Of a DNA stretch of 64,000 bases, positions 22,579 through 32,300 are shown piece by piece (position 1 is the first letter of the stretch; every line of letters begins with the position of its first letter). Source of the DNA: CAWCQC01 sp963819905 (GTDB lineage Bacteria > Actinomycetota > Thermoleophilia > Gaiellales > Gaiellaceae). Where the stretch lies: NCBI GenBank assembly GCA_963819905.1, contig CAWFXP010000009.1:744001-808000 (forward strand), written 5' to 3'. Made by a program: the position numbers and the translations under genes. The notes under the pieces were generated by a model, which ran no database searches, was not told the DNA's origin, and saw only the letters and a list, made by a program, of their open reading frames with translations.

Positions 22579-24114
22579 TCAGCCGCGGCTGACGGAGAGC
22601 GTGTAGCTGCCGCGCTGGACGCCCGGCTTCGGCGGCAGCCAGACGTCGGCGAACACAACGGTGGCGGCACCTGCGCGGTTTCGCCAGGTGATCCGCTCGG
22701 CGAGCTTCGCCTTGCGGTTCGAGAGAGCGAGGCGATCGCGGCCCGGCGACCCGAGGACGCTGTCGGTGCCGGCGCGCCAGAGGGACAGGCCGAGGTTCGT
22801 TCCAGGCCTGAGCGTGAGGGTCACCGAGCTGCGTGCCGGAACGACGAGGCGGTAGACGTCGCGGGGATCCTCCGACTCGTCGAGCCGCGCGCGAACGGCT
22901 CCGGCGACGGGGGGCTTCGGGTCGGGGAAAACCCCGCCCTCGACGACCATGTCGACGTCGTCGTTCGGCTCGAGCGGGTCGGCCACGGGCGCCGTTGCGG
23001 CGAGCGCGGCGGGAATGCTCGGGATACCGAGCCCCGTCTTCACGTCGAATCCCTTGGCTCCGACGTCGTCGGCGGTGCGCCTGAGCAGCTCGGTCACCTG
23101 GGTCGCGTCCAGGCCCGGGCGGGCCGTCCAGAGCAAGGCCGCCGCGGCCGACACGATCGGCGTCGCATAGCTCGTGCCCTGAACCGCGGTCGGCAGGCCG
23201 GCAATCAGCGGGTCGAGCGCCGGGATCCCCTCTCCGGGCGTGGCCAGGTCGACAGCCGGGCTCCGGATCGAGAAGGACGAGGGCTTGTCGTCTCGTCCGG
23301 TCGACCCGACTGTGAGCACGTGCGGATAGTCGGCCGGGTAGAAGTCTGGCGCGGTGCCGGACGGCGAGTTGCCGGCGGAGGCGACGACGATCGAGCCCCC
23401 GTCGACGGCGCGGAGGACGGCCTCGTAGAGAGCTCGCGAGAAGCCCGGTCCACCGATGCTGAAGTTGATCACGCTCGGGCCCGCGGCCGTGACGGCGTCG
23501 AGGCCGGCGATGAGAGACTCGTCGTCGAATCCGGGAAGCGTGTACGAGCGCAAGATGGCGCGCGGATAGACGCCGATCGTCCCGACGCCGTCGACCGGCG
23601 CTCCGGCGATCGCCGCGAGGATCGTGCCGTGCGCCGTGACCCGGTTGGCGACCGTCGGCGGCGGATTGAGCTCGATCACCCCGTCGCGCGAACGGAGCTC
23701 CTCGTAGTCGGGCAGCACGCCTCCGTCGAGAATCGTCACGGGAACGCCGGGCCCGGGCTGGGTGGCGCGGTCGGCCCCGATCCTGCCCAGGTGCCAGGCA
23801 TCTGCGGCGAGCGGGTCGGAGCCGGCAGCTGCGAGCGGCCGGCGAGCCCGGTCGGGCTCCGCGTAGCGGAGCAGCCCGAGCCGTCTGAGATCGGCGACGA
23901 CCTGTCCCGCCGCCGTCGCGCTCACCTTCCAGATACGAAGCGGCTTCGATACCAGTCGGCCGCCGTGCGCAGCGACGAGCCGCGGGCCGGCCGGCCCGGG
24001 CTTCAGAGCGACGAGCATCTCGCCGCCCGGGGCCGCCACGGCGGCGCCCGGACCGACCGCGACGAGCGTGATCGCGAGCAGGAGGCACCAGCGGAGGGGG
24101 CGGCGGCGAACCAT
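22579..24114 (-). CDS. Secreted subtilisin-like serine protease (S8)
   Basis: 511 residues. A signal peptide (CLLLAITLVAVGPGAAVAAPGG) is followed by an inhibitor-like propeptide (~30-110). The catalytic domain has Asp in VTILDGGVLPDYE, His in VTAHGTILAAIAG, oxyanion Asn in SAGNSPSG and Ser in GTSYATPIVSAAA. The Asp motif is DGG rather than the usual DTG/DSG. The last ~120 residues form a beta-rich domain with a DPRDVYRL segment, as in P/PPC-type domains. It interrupts the folate genes, lying between folB and folK on the opposite strand. Confidence 0.88.
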   Translation of the reverse strand: MVRRRPLRWCLLLAITLVAVGPGAAVAAPGGEMLVALKPGPAGPRLVAAHGGRLVSKPLRIWKVSATAAGQVVADLRRLGLLRYAEPDRARRPLAAAGSDPLAADAWHLGRIGADRATQPGPGVPVTILDGGVLPDYEELRSRDGVIELNPPPTVANRVTAHGTILAAIAGAPVDGVGTIGVYPRAILRSYTLPGFDDESLIAGLDAVTAAGPSVINFSIGGPGFSRALYEAVLRAVDGGSIVVASAGNSPSGTAPDFYPADYPHVLTVGSTGRDDKPSSFSIRSPAVDLATPGEGIPALDPLIAGLPTAVQGTSYATPIVSAAAALLWTARPGLDATQVTELLRRTADDVGAKGFDVKTGLGIPSIPAALAATAPVADPLEPNDDVDMVVEGGVFPDPKPPVAGAVRARLDESEDPRDVYRLVVPARSSVTLTLRPGTNLGLSLWRAGTDSVLGSPGRDRLALSNRKAKLAERITWRNRAGAATVVFADVWLPPKPGVQRGSYTLSVSRG

Positions 24115-24141
24115 GTAGCCGCGTCCATTTAAGCTGACGCG

Positions 24142-24610
24142 GTGCTCGCCTACGTCGGGCTAGGAGCGAACCTCGGCGACCGCGAGAACGCGATCCGCAG
24201 AGCAGTCGAGCTTCTCGCTGCCGACCCGGACGTGGAGGTGATCGCCGTCTCGAGCCTTCGCGAGACCGATCCCGTCGGCCGTGTCGATCAGCCGCGCTTT
24301 CTGAACGGCGCCTGCGCCGTGGACGACGGCTCTGCCGGCCCGGGAGCTGCTCGGACGCCTGCTCGGCGTCGAGCGGAAGCTCGGACGGAGCCGCGAGGGT
24401 CCGCGCTTCGGGCCGAGGACGATCGACCTCGACCTGCTCCTCTACGGCGACGCCGAGATCGACGAGCCCGGCCTGACGGTTCCGCATCCACGCCTCGTGG
24501 AGCGGCAATTCGCGCTCGAGCCGCTCCTCGAGCTCGACCCGGGCCTCGCGCTTCCCGACGGCCGGCGCCTGTCCGAGCTTCTGGCGGACCTCGCCGCAAG
24601 GCTACAATGA
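24142..24610 (+). CDS. folK: 6-hydroxymethyl-7,8-dihydropterin pyrophosphokinase, frameshifted
   Basis: The first frame reads LAYVGLGANLGDRENAIRRAVELL ... DPVGRVDQPRFLNGACAV, the FolK N-terminus. After about 24327 the +1 frame continues ALPARELLGRLLGVERKLGR, then GPRTIDLDLLLYG and VPHPRLVERQFALEPLLEL, the FolK signature. Removing one base in GTGGACGACGG restores a normal ~155-residue enzyme. It makes the substrate for FolP. The stop (24608-24610) overlaps the region of the next start. Intact motifs on both sides suggest a sequence error. Confidence 0.88.
24603..24608 (+). promoter_or_regulatory. -10 hexamer TACAAT before the DUF2469-like gene
   Basis: TACAAT ends 7 nt before ATG 24616. This favours 24616 over the alternative in-frame ATG at 24607. 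Confidence 0.4.
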
Positions 24611-24615
24611 GGCGC

Positions 24616-24978
24616 ATGTCGCACCTCGACGAGCTCGACGAGTACGAAGCCGAGCTCGAGCTTCGCCTCAAGAAGGAATACACGGCCGTCTTCGGCCTGT
24701 TTCGGTACTGCGTCGTCACCCAGGACTCGACGTACCTCTGCAACAAGCTCGACCTCAAGGTGCTCCCGCAGGCGAGCTACCCGTTCTTCCACCTGACGAT
24801 GGAAGACGTCTGGGTGTGGGACAAGAACCGGCCGACGCGGATGATCCCGCGCGCCGAGGTCTACACGTCGAGCGACGTGACCATCGAGGAGCTGCGCGGC
24901 GAGGGCGAGGTGCCCGGCCTGACGCCCGAGGCTCTCGCGGAGAAGCTCGGCGAGCCCCTCGCGGGCGAAGACGAGTAA
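24616..24978 (+). CDS. DUF2469-like conserved actinobacterial protein
   Basis: 120 residues, acidic. SHLDELDEYEAELELRLKKEY, FRYCVVTQDSTYLCNKLDL, LTMEDVWVWDKNRPTRMI and SSDVTIEEL match the block pattern of the DUF2469 family, a small protein conserved in actinobacteria and often next to rnhB. The tryptophan motif WVWDxxRPxR is the hallmark. Function unknown. It lies between folK and coaX on the same strand and is probably co-transcribed. Confidence 0.72.
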   Translation: MSHLDELDEYEAELELRLKKEYTAVFGLFRYCVVTQDSTYLCNKLDLKVLPQASYPFFHLTMEDVWVWDKNRPTRMIPRAEVYTSSDVTIEELRGEGEVPGLTPEALAEKLGEPLAGEDE

Positions 24979-24999
24979 GCCCCGGACGTTCCTTCGCCG

Positions 25000-25764
25000 A
25001 TGCTGCTGGCCGTCGACGTCGGCAACACGCAGAGCGTGTTCGGCGTGTACGGGGAGGACGGGATCGTCCACCGCTGGCGTGTCGCGACCGAGGAACAGCG
25101 CACGGGCGACGAGATCGGCGCCCTCGTCGACCGCCTGCTCGAGCTTCGAGGACTCGACTTCGGCGCGGTCGCAGGCGTCTGCCTGTCCTCGACCGTGCCT
25201 CCGCTCGTCCGCGAGTACGAGGCGTTCGCCGAGCGATACGCGGCTGCGCCGCTGCTCGTCGTCGGGCCGGGGACGAAGACCGGGATGGCCGTCCTCTACG
25301 ACGATCCGAGGGAGATCGGTCCCGACCGGATCGTCAACGCCGTCGCCGCACGCGAGCGGTACGGCGCGCCGGTGATCGTCGTCGACTTCGGCACGTCCAC
25401 GAACTTCGACGCGGTCTCGGCAGGGGGCGAGTACGTCGGTGGGGTCCTCGCCCCGGGGATCGAGGTTTCGATGGACGCCCTTTTCTCGCGGGCCGCCCGC
25501 CTCGTCAAGGTCGACTTCGCCGCGCCGGCCGAGGTGATCGGCAAGACCACCGTCGCCTGCCTCCAGTCGGGGCTCGTCTACGGGTTCGCCGGCCAGGTCG
25601 ACGGCATCGTCTCCCGCATGCGGGAGGAGCTCGGTTCCGAGGCGCGGGTCGTTGCGACCGGCGGCCTCGCCGACCTGATCGCGCCGCACGCCGGCCTGAT
25701 CGAGCTCGTCGACCAGGACCTGACGCTCGACGGGCTACGCCTGATCTGGGACCGGAACCGCTGA
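25000..25764 (+). CDS. coaX: Type III pantothenate kinase
   Basis: 254 residues. LLAVDVGNTQSVFGVY (phosphate 1), GPDRIVNAVAA, VVDFGTSTNFDAV (catalytic Asp region), GGVLAPGIEVSMDAL and VVATGGLADLI are all diagnostic of CoaX. It phosphorylates pantothenate in the first step of CoA synthesis and usually needs a monovalent cation. The 3' end overlaps the convergent cyclase-fusion gene by 30 bp. Confidence 0.95.
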   Translation: MLLAVDVGNTQSVFGVYGEDGIVHRWRVATEEQRTGDEIGALVDRLLELRGLDFGAVAGVCLSSTVPPLVREYEAFAERYAAAPLLVVGPGTKTGMAVLYDDPREIGPDRIVNAVAARERYGAPVIVVDFGTSTNFDAVSAGGEYVGGVLAPGIEVSMDALFSRAARLVKVDFAAPAEVIGKTTVACLQSGLVYGFAGQVDGIVSRMREELGSEARVVATGGLADLIAPHAGLIELVDQDLTLDGLRLIWDRNR

Positions 25765-28700
25765 GGCCCCGAGGGCCTCCGGGCGATCGGCCGCAGGCAT
25801 CACGTCCGCCTGGTCCGCCCGGTGGACGACGACCTCGTTGAGATGGGCCTTGACGAGCGGGTTCGTCCACAGGCCCTCGATCCAGGGCCGGCGCAGCAGG
25901 AGCGTTCGCGAGTAGATCAGGGGCAGGATCGCGGCCCGCTCGCGAACCCAGAGACGGTCGATCTCCTGATAGAGGCGCATCCGCTCGGTCTGGTTCCGTA
26001 GGGATCGAGCCTCCGCGAGCAGGTCGCGGATCTCCTCGTCCACGTGGAAGGGCTGGCCCTCGGCGAGGAGACCGCGGAAGAAGCCGTCCGGGTCCGGGTA
26101 GTCGGCCGCCCAGCCGTTCAACCAGATGTGATGGTCGGCCAGAGCCTCGTCCGCGAGCGGTTCCGGCAGATGTGTCACGCTGATGCGGGCGCCGAGCGCC
26201 TCCCATTGCGAGACCAGCTCTCGCGCACCGGCGATCCACTTGGGCGCGGCGAGCGACAGGTCGGGCAGCCCCCGGCCTTCCGGATAGCCGGCCTCTGCGA
26301 GGAGGCGCGCGGCGAGCTCAACGTCGTGCTCGGGGCTGACCCGATGGGAGTGCCCGGGCATGGGAGGCGGAATGGCGCCACCCCGTGTCGCGAGGTGGGC
26401 GAGATCGCCGAACAACCCGCCGAGCTGTGTCCGGTCGACTGCGTGTGAGAACGCGCGGCGCACGAGCTCGCTCGAGAACGGCGGTCGGCCGGCGTGGTAG
26501 GCCGCATAGTGCATGGAGAGCTGCGGCACGACCTCGGCGACCGTCTCGGGAGCATCGGCCGCGCTGCGGTCGAAGGCGTGAAGCACGTCGTAGCGTCCCT
26601 CACGCCACTCGGCCAGGGTCGCGGCGGTCATCGGCTGGAACGAGATGTGCAGCTCGTTCGCGTTTCCGCGGGGGCCCGTCCAGTAGGGATTCGCGACGAG
26701 CACCATGCCCTCGTGCGAGTACTCGCCGATGACGAAGGGCCCGTTGCCGACGAGGTTCTCCGGCTCCCGCCAGGCATCGCCGAGCTCGAGGCAGCGATGC
26801 CGCGGCCACGGGAACGAGTACACGGCGGCGAGGATGTACGGGAAATAGCTGCGCGGCTCGCGGAGGCGAACCTCGAGCGTCCGGTCGTCCAGCGCCTCGG
26901 CGGATTCGACGTCCTCGAGCATGGTCGCCGTCTTCAGGCCCTCGTCGCTCATCTGGCGCCAGGCGAAGACGAAGTCCTCGGCGGTCAGCGGTGTGCCGTC
27001 GCTCCAGAGCACGCCTTCGCGCAGGCGGAAGAGATACGTGCAACCGTCGGCGGAGACACGGAAGTTATCGGCCATGTCGGGCAGGACGTTCATCTCGGCG
27101 TCGATCGTCAGGAGACCGCGGAACAGGTGCTCGGTGAGCTGCACGTCGTCGGTCGAGTGCACGTGGCCGGGAGAAAGCGACAGCGGCCGGTCGATCGTCG
27201 TCTCGAGCCGCTCCGTCGGCGTCATCCGGGGGAGCTCCTCGACGCGGCAGCAGAAGGCCTCGTCGAGCACCTCTTCCGCCCGCTCGAAGTCGAACGCGAT
27301 GTGGTAGGCGAGCGCCATCTTGAACAGGGTGTCCCGCGCGCGTCGCTCGTCGCCGGTGCGGGCGAGGAACTCCCGCGCCCGGCTGTAGTGCTCGAGGGCC
27401 GCCTGATCCGCATGGAGCGCTCGTGCCGCGTCACCGGCCTTCAGCAGGTAGTCGGCCGCCTTGCTCGGTTCGTCCGCCTCGCTGAAGTGGCGCGCGAGCG
27501 CGGTGAACGCCGGCTCGGGCGAGTCGCCGAGCGTCCGCTCGATCGCCTCGCCTACCTTGTGATGCATCTTCCGCCGCTTGGCGTCGAGCAGGCCGGCATA
27601 GGCCACCTCCTGCACCAGCCCGTGCCGGAAGCGGTACTCCGGCGCCGGGCGCCGCCGCTCCTCGACGACGAGGTCGAGGCGCTGTAGCTCCGAGAGCGCC
27701 GGGATTGCCTGCTCCCGGGGGACGATCTCCTCGAGGAGCGGCAGGCCGAACGACCGACCGATCACGGCCGCGTAGCTCAACACCTCACGGGTCTCGGGGC
27801 CCAGGCGATCGAGGCGTGCCTGCAACGCACCCTGCACGATCGTCGGGATCGCCAGGTCGTCGACCGGGACGGCGAGGACGAACCGTCCGTTCTCGCGTCG
27901 CAGGGCGCCGCGCTCGACGAGATCGCGGAGAGCCTCCTCGAGGAAGAACGGGTTCCCGCCGGCGCGTACCGCGAGGATGTCCGTCACGCACTCGGGCAGG
28001 TCGGCCTCGGCGGCGTTCACGGCGAGCGCCCGGCTGGCGTCGTCGGGCAACGGTCGGAGCTCGAGCTCCCGGTACCGATGCGGGTGACGCTGACGGGCCC
28101 GCTCGCCGAGACGCCACGATCCGTGCTCTCGCTCGCTTCGGTAGAGGAAGACGAGCGCGACCGCGGCCTCCTCGGTCGTCGCCAGCTGCTCCTCGAGCAG
28201 CTCGAGCGTCGAGTCGTCGGCCCAGTGGAGGTCGTCGAGGACGAGGCAGAGGGGCTGCTCGCGCGACAGGCGGCAGCAGAGCTCGCCGAACAGCTCGAAG
28301 GTCTGCCGCTGGACGCTCTCGCGGCTCGGCTCCCGCAGGGCGGCGAGCGCGTCGGGCTCGAGCTTGATCCCGAGCAGGCTGCCGATGAAGGGATAGGCCT
28401 CCTCGGCATCCTCTCCGAACAGCCTGGCGAGCTCGGCCTTCAGCTCGAGCCGGCTGCGTGCCTCCGGGGTTTCAGCGCTGACGCCGAGCCACTCGCGGAG
28501 CAGGTCGCGGATCGAGTAGTAGGGGAAGCTCTGCGCGTAGGAGACCGCGCGGCCCTCGACGAACCGGACGCGGTCGCGGTAGCGGCGGCAGACCTCCGCC
28601 ACCAGGCGCGACTTCCCGATGCCCGGCTCTCCGAGAATCGAGACGATCGCGCCGCGCCCCTCGACCAGATCGTCCATCGTCCGCTCGAGCACGGCCAGCT

Positions 28701-29316
28701 CGAAGTCACGGCCGAGCAGCGGGGCGGACGGGTCGACCGGCTCACCCAGCGAGGTCCCGACGACACGGAAGGTCTCAACGGGCTCGGAGAGCCCGCGGAG
28801 GTCGGCCGCGTCGAGCGCCTCCAGCACGAAGCACGTGTCCACCTGCGACTTCGTCGTCCTGCCGATCACGATCTCGCCGCCCTCGACCAGCTTCTGGATC
28901 CGCGAGGCCACGTTGACCGTGTCGCCGAGCGCGTTGTAGGGGTCGTCGCTCTGCGGCCTGACGACGACGGGACCGGTGTTGATCGCGATGCGGACGGCCA
29001 GATCGACGTCGTAGGCAGCCCGGACGTCTGCCGCGTACTCTCCGAGCGCCCGCTGGATCGCGAGCGCGGAGAGCACGGCGCGCTGCGAGTCGTCCTCGTG
29101 CGCGACCGGCGCCCCGAAGACCGCGTAGAGCTCGTCGCCGACGTACTGGACGACCGTTCCGTCGAAGCGCTCGACCTCGGCGCTCATCACGCGCATCACC
29201 TCGCCGACGAGCAGCGTGAACCGCTCCGGCCCGAGGCGTTCGCCGATCGCCGTGGAGCCGACGATGTCGGCGAACAGGACGGTTACGATGCGGCGCTCAC
29301 CCGCGACGACCGACAT
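25735..29316 (-). CDS. Class III nucleotide cyclase - STAND ATPase - family-5 solute-binding domain fusion (paralog 1)
   Basis: 1193 residues, no signal peptide or membrane helix visible. Residues ~8-190: class III cyclase with metal aspartates D17 (FADIVGST) and D61 (YVGDE) and the transition-state pair N135/R139 (GDTVNVASR), so probably active. Residues ~200-450: AAA/STAND ATPase with Walker A GEPGIGKSR (K235) and Walker B LVLDDLHWAD. Residues ~450-700: helical/TPR-like region. Residues ~705-1165: an SBP_bac_5 (oligopeptide/nickel-binding) domain with LFRGLLTID, LREGVLWSDGTPLTAEDFVFAW, GNGPFVIGEY, RRAFSHAVDR and WAADYPDPDGFF. Fusing a normally extracytoplasmic binding protein to a cytosolic cyclase suggests sensing of a peptide-like ligand inside the cell. 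A -10 TAGAAT lies 6 nt upstream of the ATG. Confidence 0.9.
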   Translation of the reverse strand: MSVVAGERRIVTVLFADIVGSTAIGERLGPERFTLLVGEVMRVMSAEVERFDGTVVQYVGDELYAVFGAPVAHEDDSQRAVLSALAIQRALGEYAADVRAAYDVDLAVRIAINTGPVVVRPQSDDPYNALGDTVNVASRIQKLVEGGEIVIGRTTKSQVDTCFVLEALDAADLRGLSEPVETFRVVGTSLGEPVDPSAPLLGRDFELAVLERTMDDLVEGRGAIVSILGEPGIGKSRLVAEVCRRYRDRVRFVEGRAVSYAQSFPYYSIRDLLREWLGVSAETPEARSRLELKAELARLFGEDAEEAYPFIGSLLGIKLEPDALAALREPSRESVQRQTFELFGELCCRLSREQPLCLVLDDLHWADDSTLELLEEQLATTEEAAVALVFLYRSEREHGSWRLGERARQRHPHRYRELELRPLPDDASRALAVNAAEADLPECVTDILAVRAGGNPFFLEEALRDLVERGALRRENGRFVLAVPVDDLAIPTIVQGALQARLDRLGPETREVLSYAAVIGRSFGLPLLEEIVPREQAIPALSELQRLDLVVEERRRPAPEYRFRHGLVQEVAYAGLLDAKRRKMHHKVGEAIERTLGDSPEPAFTALARHFSEADEPSKAADYLLKAGDAARALHADQAALEHYSRAREFLARTGDERRARDTLFKMALAYHIAFDFERAEEVLDEAFCCRVEELPRMTPTERLETTIDRPLSLSPGHVHSTDDVQLTEHLFRGLLTIDAEMNVLPDMADNFRVSADGCTYLFRLREGVLWSDGTPLTAEDFVFAWRQMSDEGLKTATMLEDVESAEALDDRTLEVRLREPRSYFPYILAAVYSFPWPRHRCLELGDAWREPENLVGNGPFVIGEYSHEGMVLVANPYWTGPRGNANELHISFQPMTAATLAEWREGRYDVLHAFDRSAADAPETVAEVVPQLSMHYAAYHAGRPPFSSELVRRAFSHAVDRTQLGGLFGDLAHLATRGGAIPPPMPGHSHRVSPEHDVELAARLLAEAGYPEGRGLPDLSLAAPKWIAGARELVSQWEALGARISVTHLPEPLADEALADHHIWLNGWAADYPDPDGFFRGLLAEGQPFHVDEEIRDLLAEARSLRNQTERMRLYQEIDRLWVRERAAILPLIYSRTLLLRRPWIEGLWTNPLVKAHLNEVVVHRADQADVMPAADRPEALGASAVPVPDQA

Positions 29317-29322
29317 GCAGTC

Positions 29323-29328
29323 ATTCTA
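29323..29328 (-). promoter_or_regulatory. -10 hexamer TAGAAT of cyclase fusion 1
   Basis: TAGAAT (minus strand) ends 6 nt before the ATG at 29316, inside the 44-bp gap between the two fusion genes, so paralog 1 may also be transcribed on its own. Confidence 0.5.
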
Positions 29329-29360
29329 GGGACGGGGAGCGGTCCCCCCGGCGCTCGGCT

Positions 29361-32300
29361 TCAGCGGCGAACCTCGACCTGGTCGAAGTGGACGCTGGAC
29401 ATCGAGTTGGCCCAGACGTTCTCGACCCACGGCCTCCGCAGGATCATCGCCCGGCCGTACGAGATCGGGAGCAGGTAGGCCCGCTCGGAGACGACGATCC
29501 TGTCGATCGTGTTGTACGCGCGCATGCGCGTCGCCCGATCGCGGAGCGAGCGGGCTTCGGCGACCAGCTCCTGGAGTTCGTCGTCGGCCCGGAGCGTCGG
29601 CCAGAGACTGAACATGCCGCGCAGGAAGCCGTCGGGATCGGGGTAGTCCGCCCACCAGGCGGAGACCCAGAGATCGCCGCCGTGGTGGCGGCTGTCGAGC
29701 TTGTGCGTCGTCGCCTGGACCGTCCGGAAGCGCGCGCCCAGCCGTGACCACTGGTCGACGAGCGGCTCCGGGTCGAGCCAGCTGGGAACCAGAAGCTCGA
29801 GCTCCGGCAACCCCTTGCCGTCCGGGAAGCCCGCGTCCGCGAGCAGGCGGCGCGCCAGCTCGAGGTCGTACTCGGGGGCCAGCCGTGGTGAGTGGCTGGG
29901 CATCGCGGGCGGGATGATGCCGCCCCGGCCTGCGGGTCGTGCCAGCGCGACGCCGGGAATCAGGCCCGAGCGATCGAGCGCGTGCGAGAAGGCCTTGCGG
30001 ACGAGCTCGTTCGCGAAGGGCTCGCTCTCGACGCGGTACTCCACGAAGTACGTCCCGAACTTCGGGACGGTCGTCGTCAGCGTCGCCTCGGCGTCGGCCG
30101 CGCTTCGATCCCAGGCCTCGATCAGGTCGAACTCGCCCCCGCGCCAGGCCTCCATCAGGGCGCGGCTCGACTCCCCGAACGTGACGCGCACCTCGCGGAC
30201 GTTGCCGTGGGGGCCGAGCCAGTGGGGGTTCTCGGTCAGCAGCGCATGCTCGCTCGTGTACTCGGAGAGGACGAACGGCCCGTTGCAGACGAGGTTCTCC
30301 GGCTCCCGCCACGCCGGACCCAGCTTCTCGCACGCGTGCTTCGGCCAGGGGAACGACCAGGCGGACGCGAGGATGTACGGGAAGTAGCTCCTCGGCTCGG
30401 TGAGTTGCACCTCGAGCGTCAGGTCGTCGAGGGCCTCCGCGGACTCGACGTCCTCGAGCAGAAACGCGGTGGTCGCTCCCTCCTCGCGCATCTGCTTCCA
30501 GCCGTAGGCGAAATCCTCGGCGGTCACCGGGACGCCGTCGCTCCAGCGCATCTCCTCGCGGATGCGGAAGAGATAGCTGGCGCCGTCGTCGCTCACCCGG
30601 AGGTTGTCCGCCATCGCCGGCAGGACGTTCAGCTCGCGGTCGACGGTGAGGAGGCCCCGGAACAGGTGATCGAGGAGTGCCAGCGCCTCCGACGTGTACA
30701 CGCCGCCCGGGACGAGCTCGGGCGAGCGGAGGTTGATCCCGGTCTCGATGCGCTCCGTGCGTCTGGAGCGCGTCGAGGGCGGCACACGGCAGCTGAACGC
30801 CTCGTCGTACGCGTCCTCGGCCCGGTCGAAGTCGAACGCGAGGAGGTGCGTCAGCGCGATCTTGAAGAGGGTGTCCCGCGCGAGCCGCTCCTCGCCCAGG
30901 CGCCCGAGGAACTCCCGCGCCTGCTCGTAGTGGCGGAGCGCCTCCTGGTCGGCATACAGCGCGCGCGCCGCGTCACCGGCCTTGAGCAGGTAGGGGACGG
31001 CCTTCTCGGGCAGATCGGCCTCGCCGAAGTGGCGGGCCAGCAGCGCGAATCGATCCTCGCGGGGCTCCGGACTGAGAGCCTCGAGCGCCTCGCCGACCCG
31101 GGCGTGGAGCTTCCGCCGCTTCGCCTCGAGCAGGCCCGAGTAGGCGACCTCCTGGACGAGGCCGTGCTGGAAGCTGTACTCGGTGGACGGGCGCCGACGC
31201 GTCTCGACGATCAGATCGAGCCGCTGGAGCTCGGAGAGCGCCGGTATCAGCCGGTCGTGCGCGACGACCTCCTCGAGCAGCTGCAGCGCGAACACCCGAC
31301 CGATCACCGCGGCGACGCTGATCACCTCCCGGGCGTCGTGCTCGAGCCGGTCGAGCCTCGCCTGGAGCGCCCCCTGGACGAGCGTCGGCACGGTCAGGCG
31401 ATCAGGATCGACCGCCAGATCCACGTTCCCGTTGCGCCGGGTGAGGATCCCGCGCTCGAGCAGGTCGTGCAGCGCGGCCTCGAGGAAGAAGGGGTTTCCG
31501 CCCGCGCGAACGGTCAGGAGCTCGACCACGGACTCCGGCAGCTCGGCCCCGGCGGCGTTCACCGCCAGCACCCGGCTCGCGTCGTCCGGGAGGGGGCGTA
31601 GCTCGACGTCCCGGTAGCGGTGTGGGTGGCGCTGGCGGGCGCGCTCTCCGAGGCGCCACGAGCCGTGCTCCCGTTCCGTGCGGTAGAGGAAGACGAGACC
31701 GACGGCGCTTTCCTCGGTCACGTGCAGGAGGCTCTCGAGGAGCTCGAGGCTCGCGTCGTCGGCCCAGTGCAGATCCTCGAAGACGAGACACAGCGACTGC
31801 TCGTCCGCGAGCCTGCAGACGAGCTCGTCGAAGAAGTCGAAGGTCTCGTGGCGAAGGCTCTCGCGGGAGAGCTCGCCGATCCGATCCGAAGCCTCGGGCT
31901 CGAGCGTCAGCCCGAGCAGGCTCGCGAGGAAGGGATAGGCGGCGTCTGCGTCCTCCCCGAACAGGCGCCCGAGCTGCGCCTTCAGCTCGAGGCGGGTTCG
32001 TGCCTCGGGCATCGACACCGAGACGCCGAGCCAGTCGTGGAGCAGGTCGCGGATCGGCCCGTACGGGAACGCGGCGGCGTACGAGACGGCCCGCCCTTCC
32101 AGGAACCTGACGCGGTCGGCGTAGCGGGCGCGCACCTCCGCGGCGAGCCGCGACTTGCCGATTCCGGGCTCGCCCGCGATCGCGACGATCGTCCCGCGCC
32201 CCTCGGCGAGGCCGTCCATCGCCCGGTCGAGCAGCGACAGCTCGAAGTCCCTGCCGACGAGAGGCGTCCTCCACCTCTCGGCCGGCTCCTCCCGCACGCC

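Noticed and set aside
22523..24508. A 661-residue frame overlapping the subtilase and folK
   Set aside because: Out-of-frame shadow of the subtilase; arginine/proline-rich with no domain.
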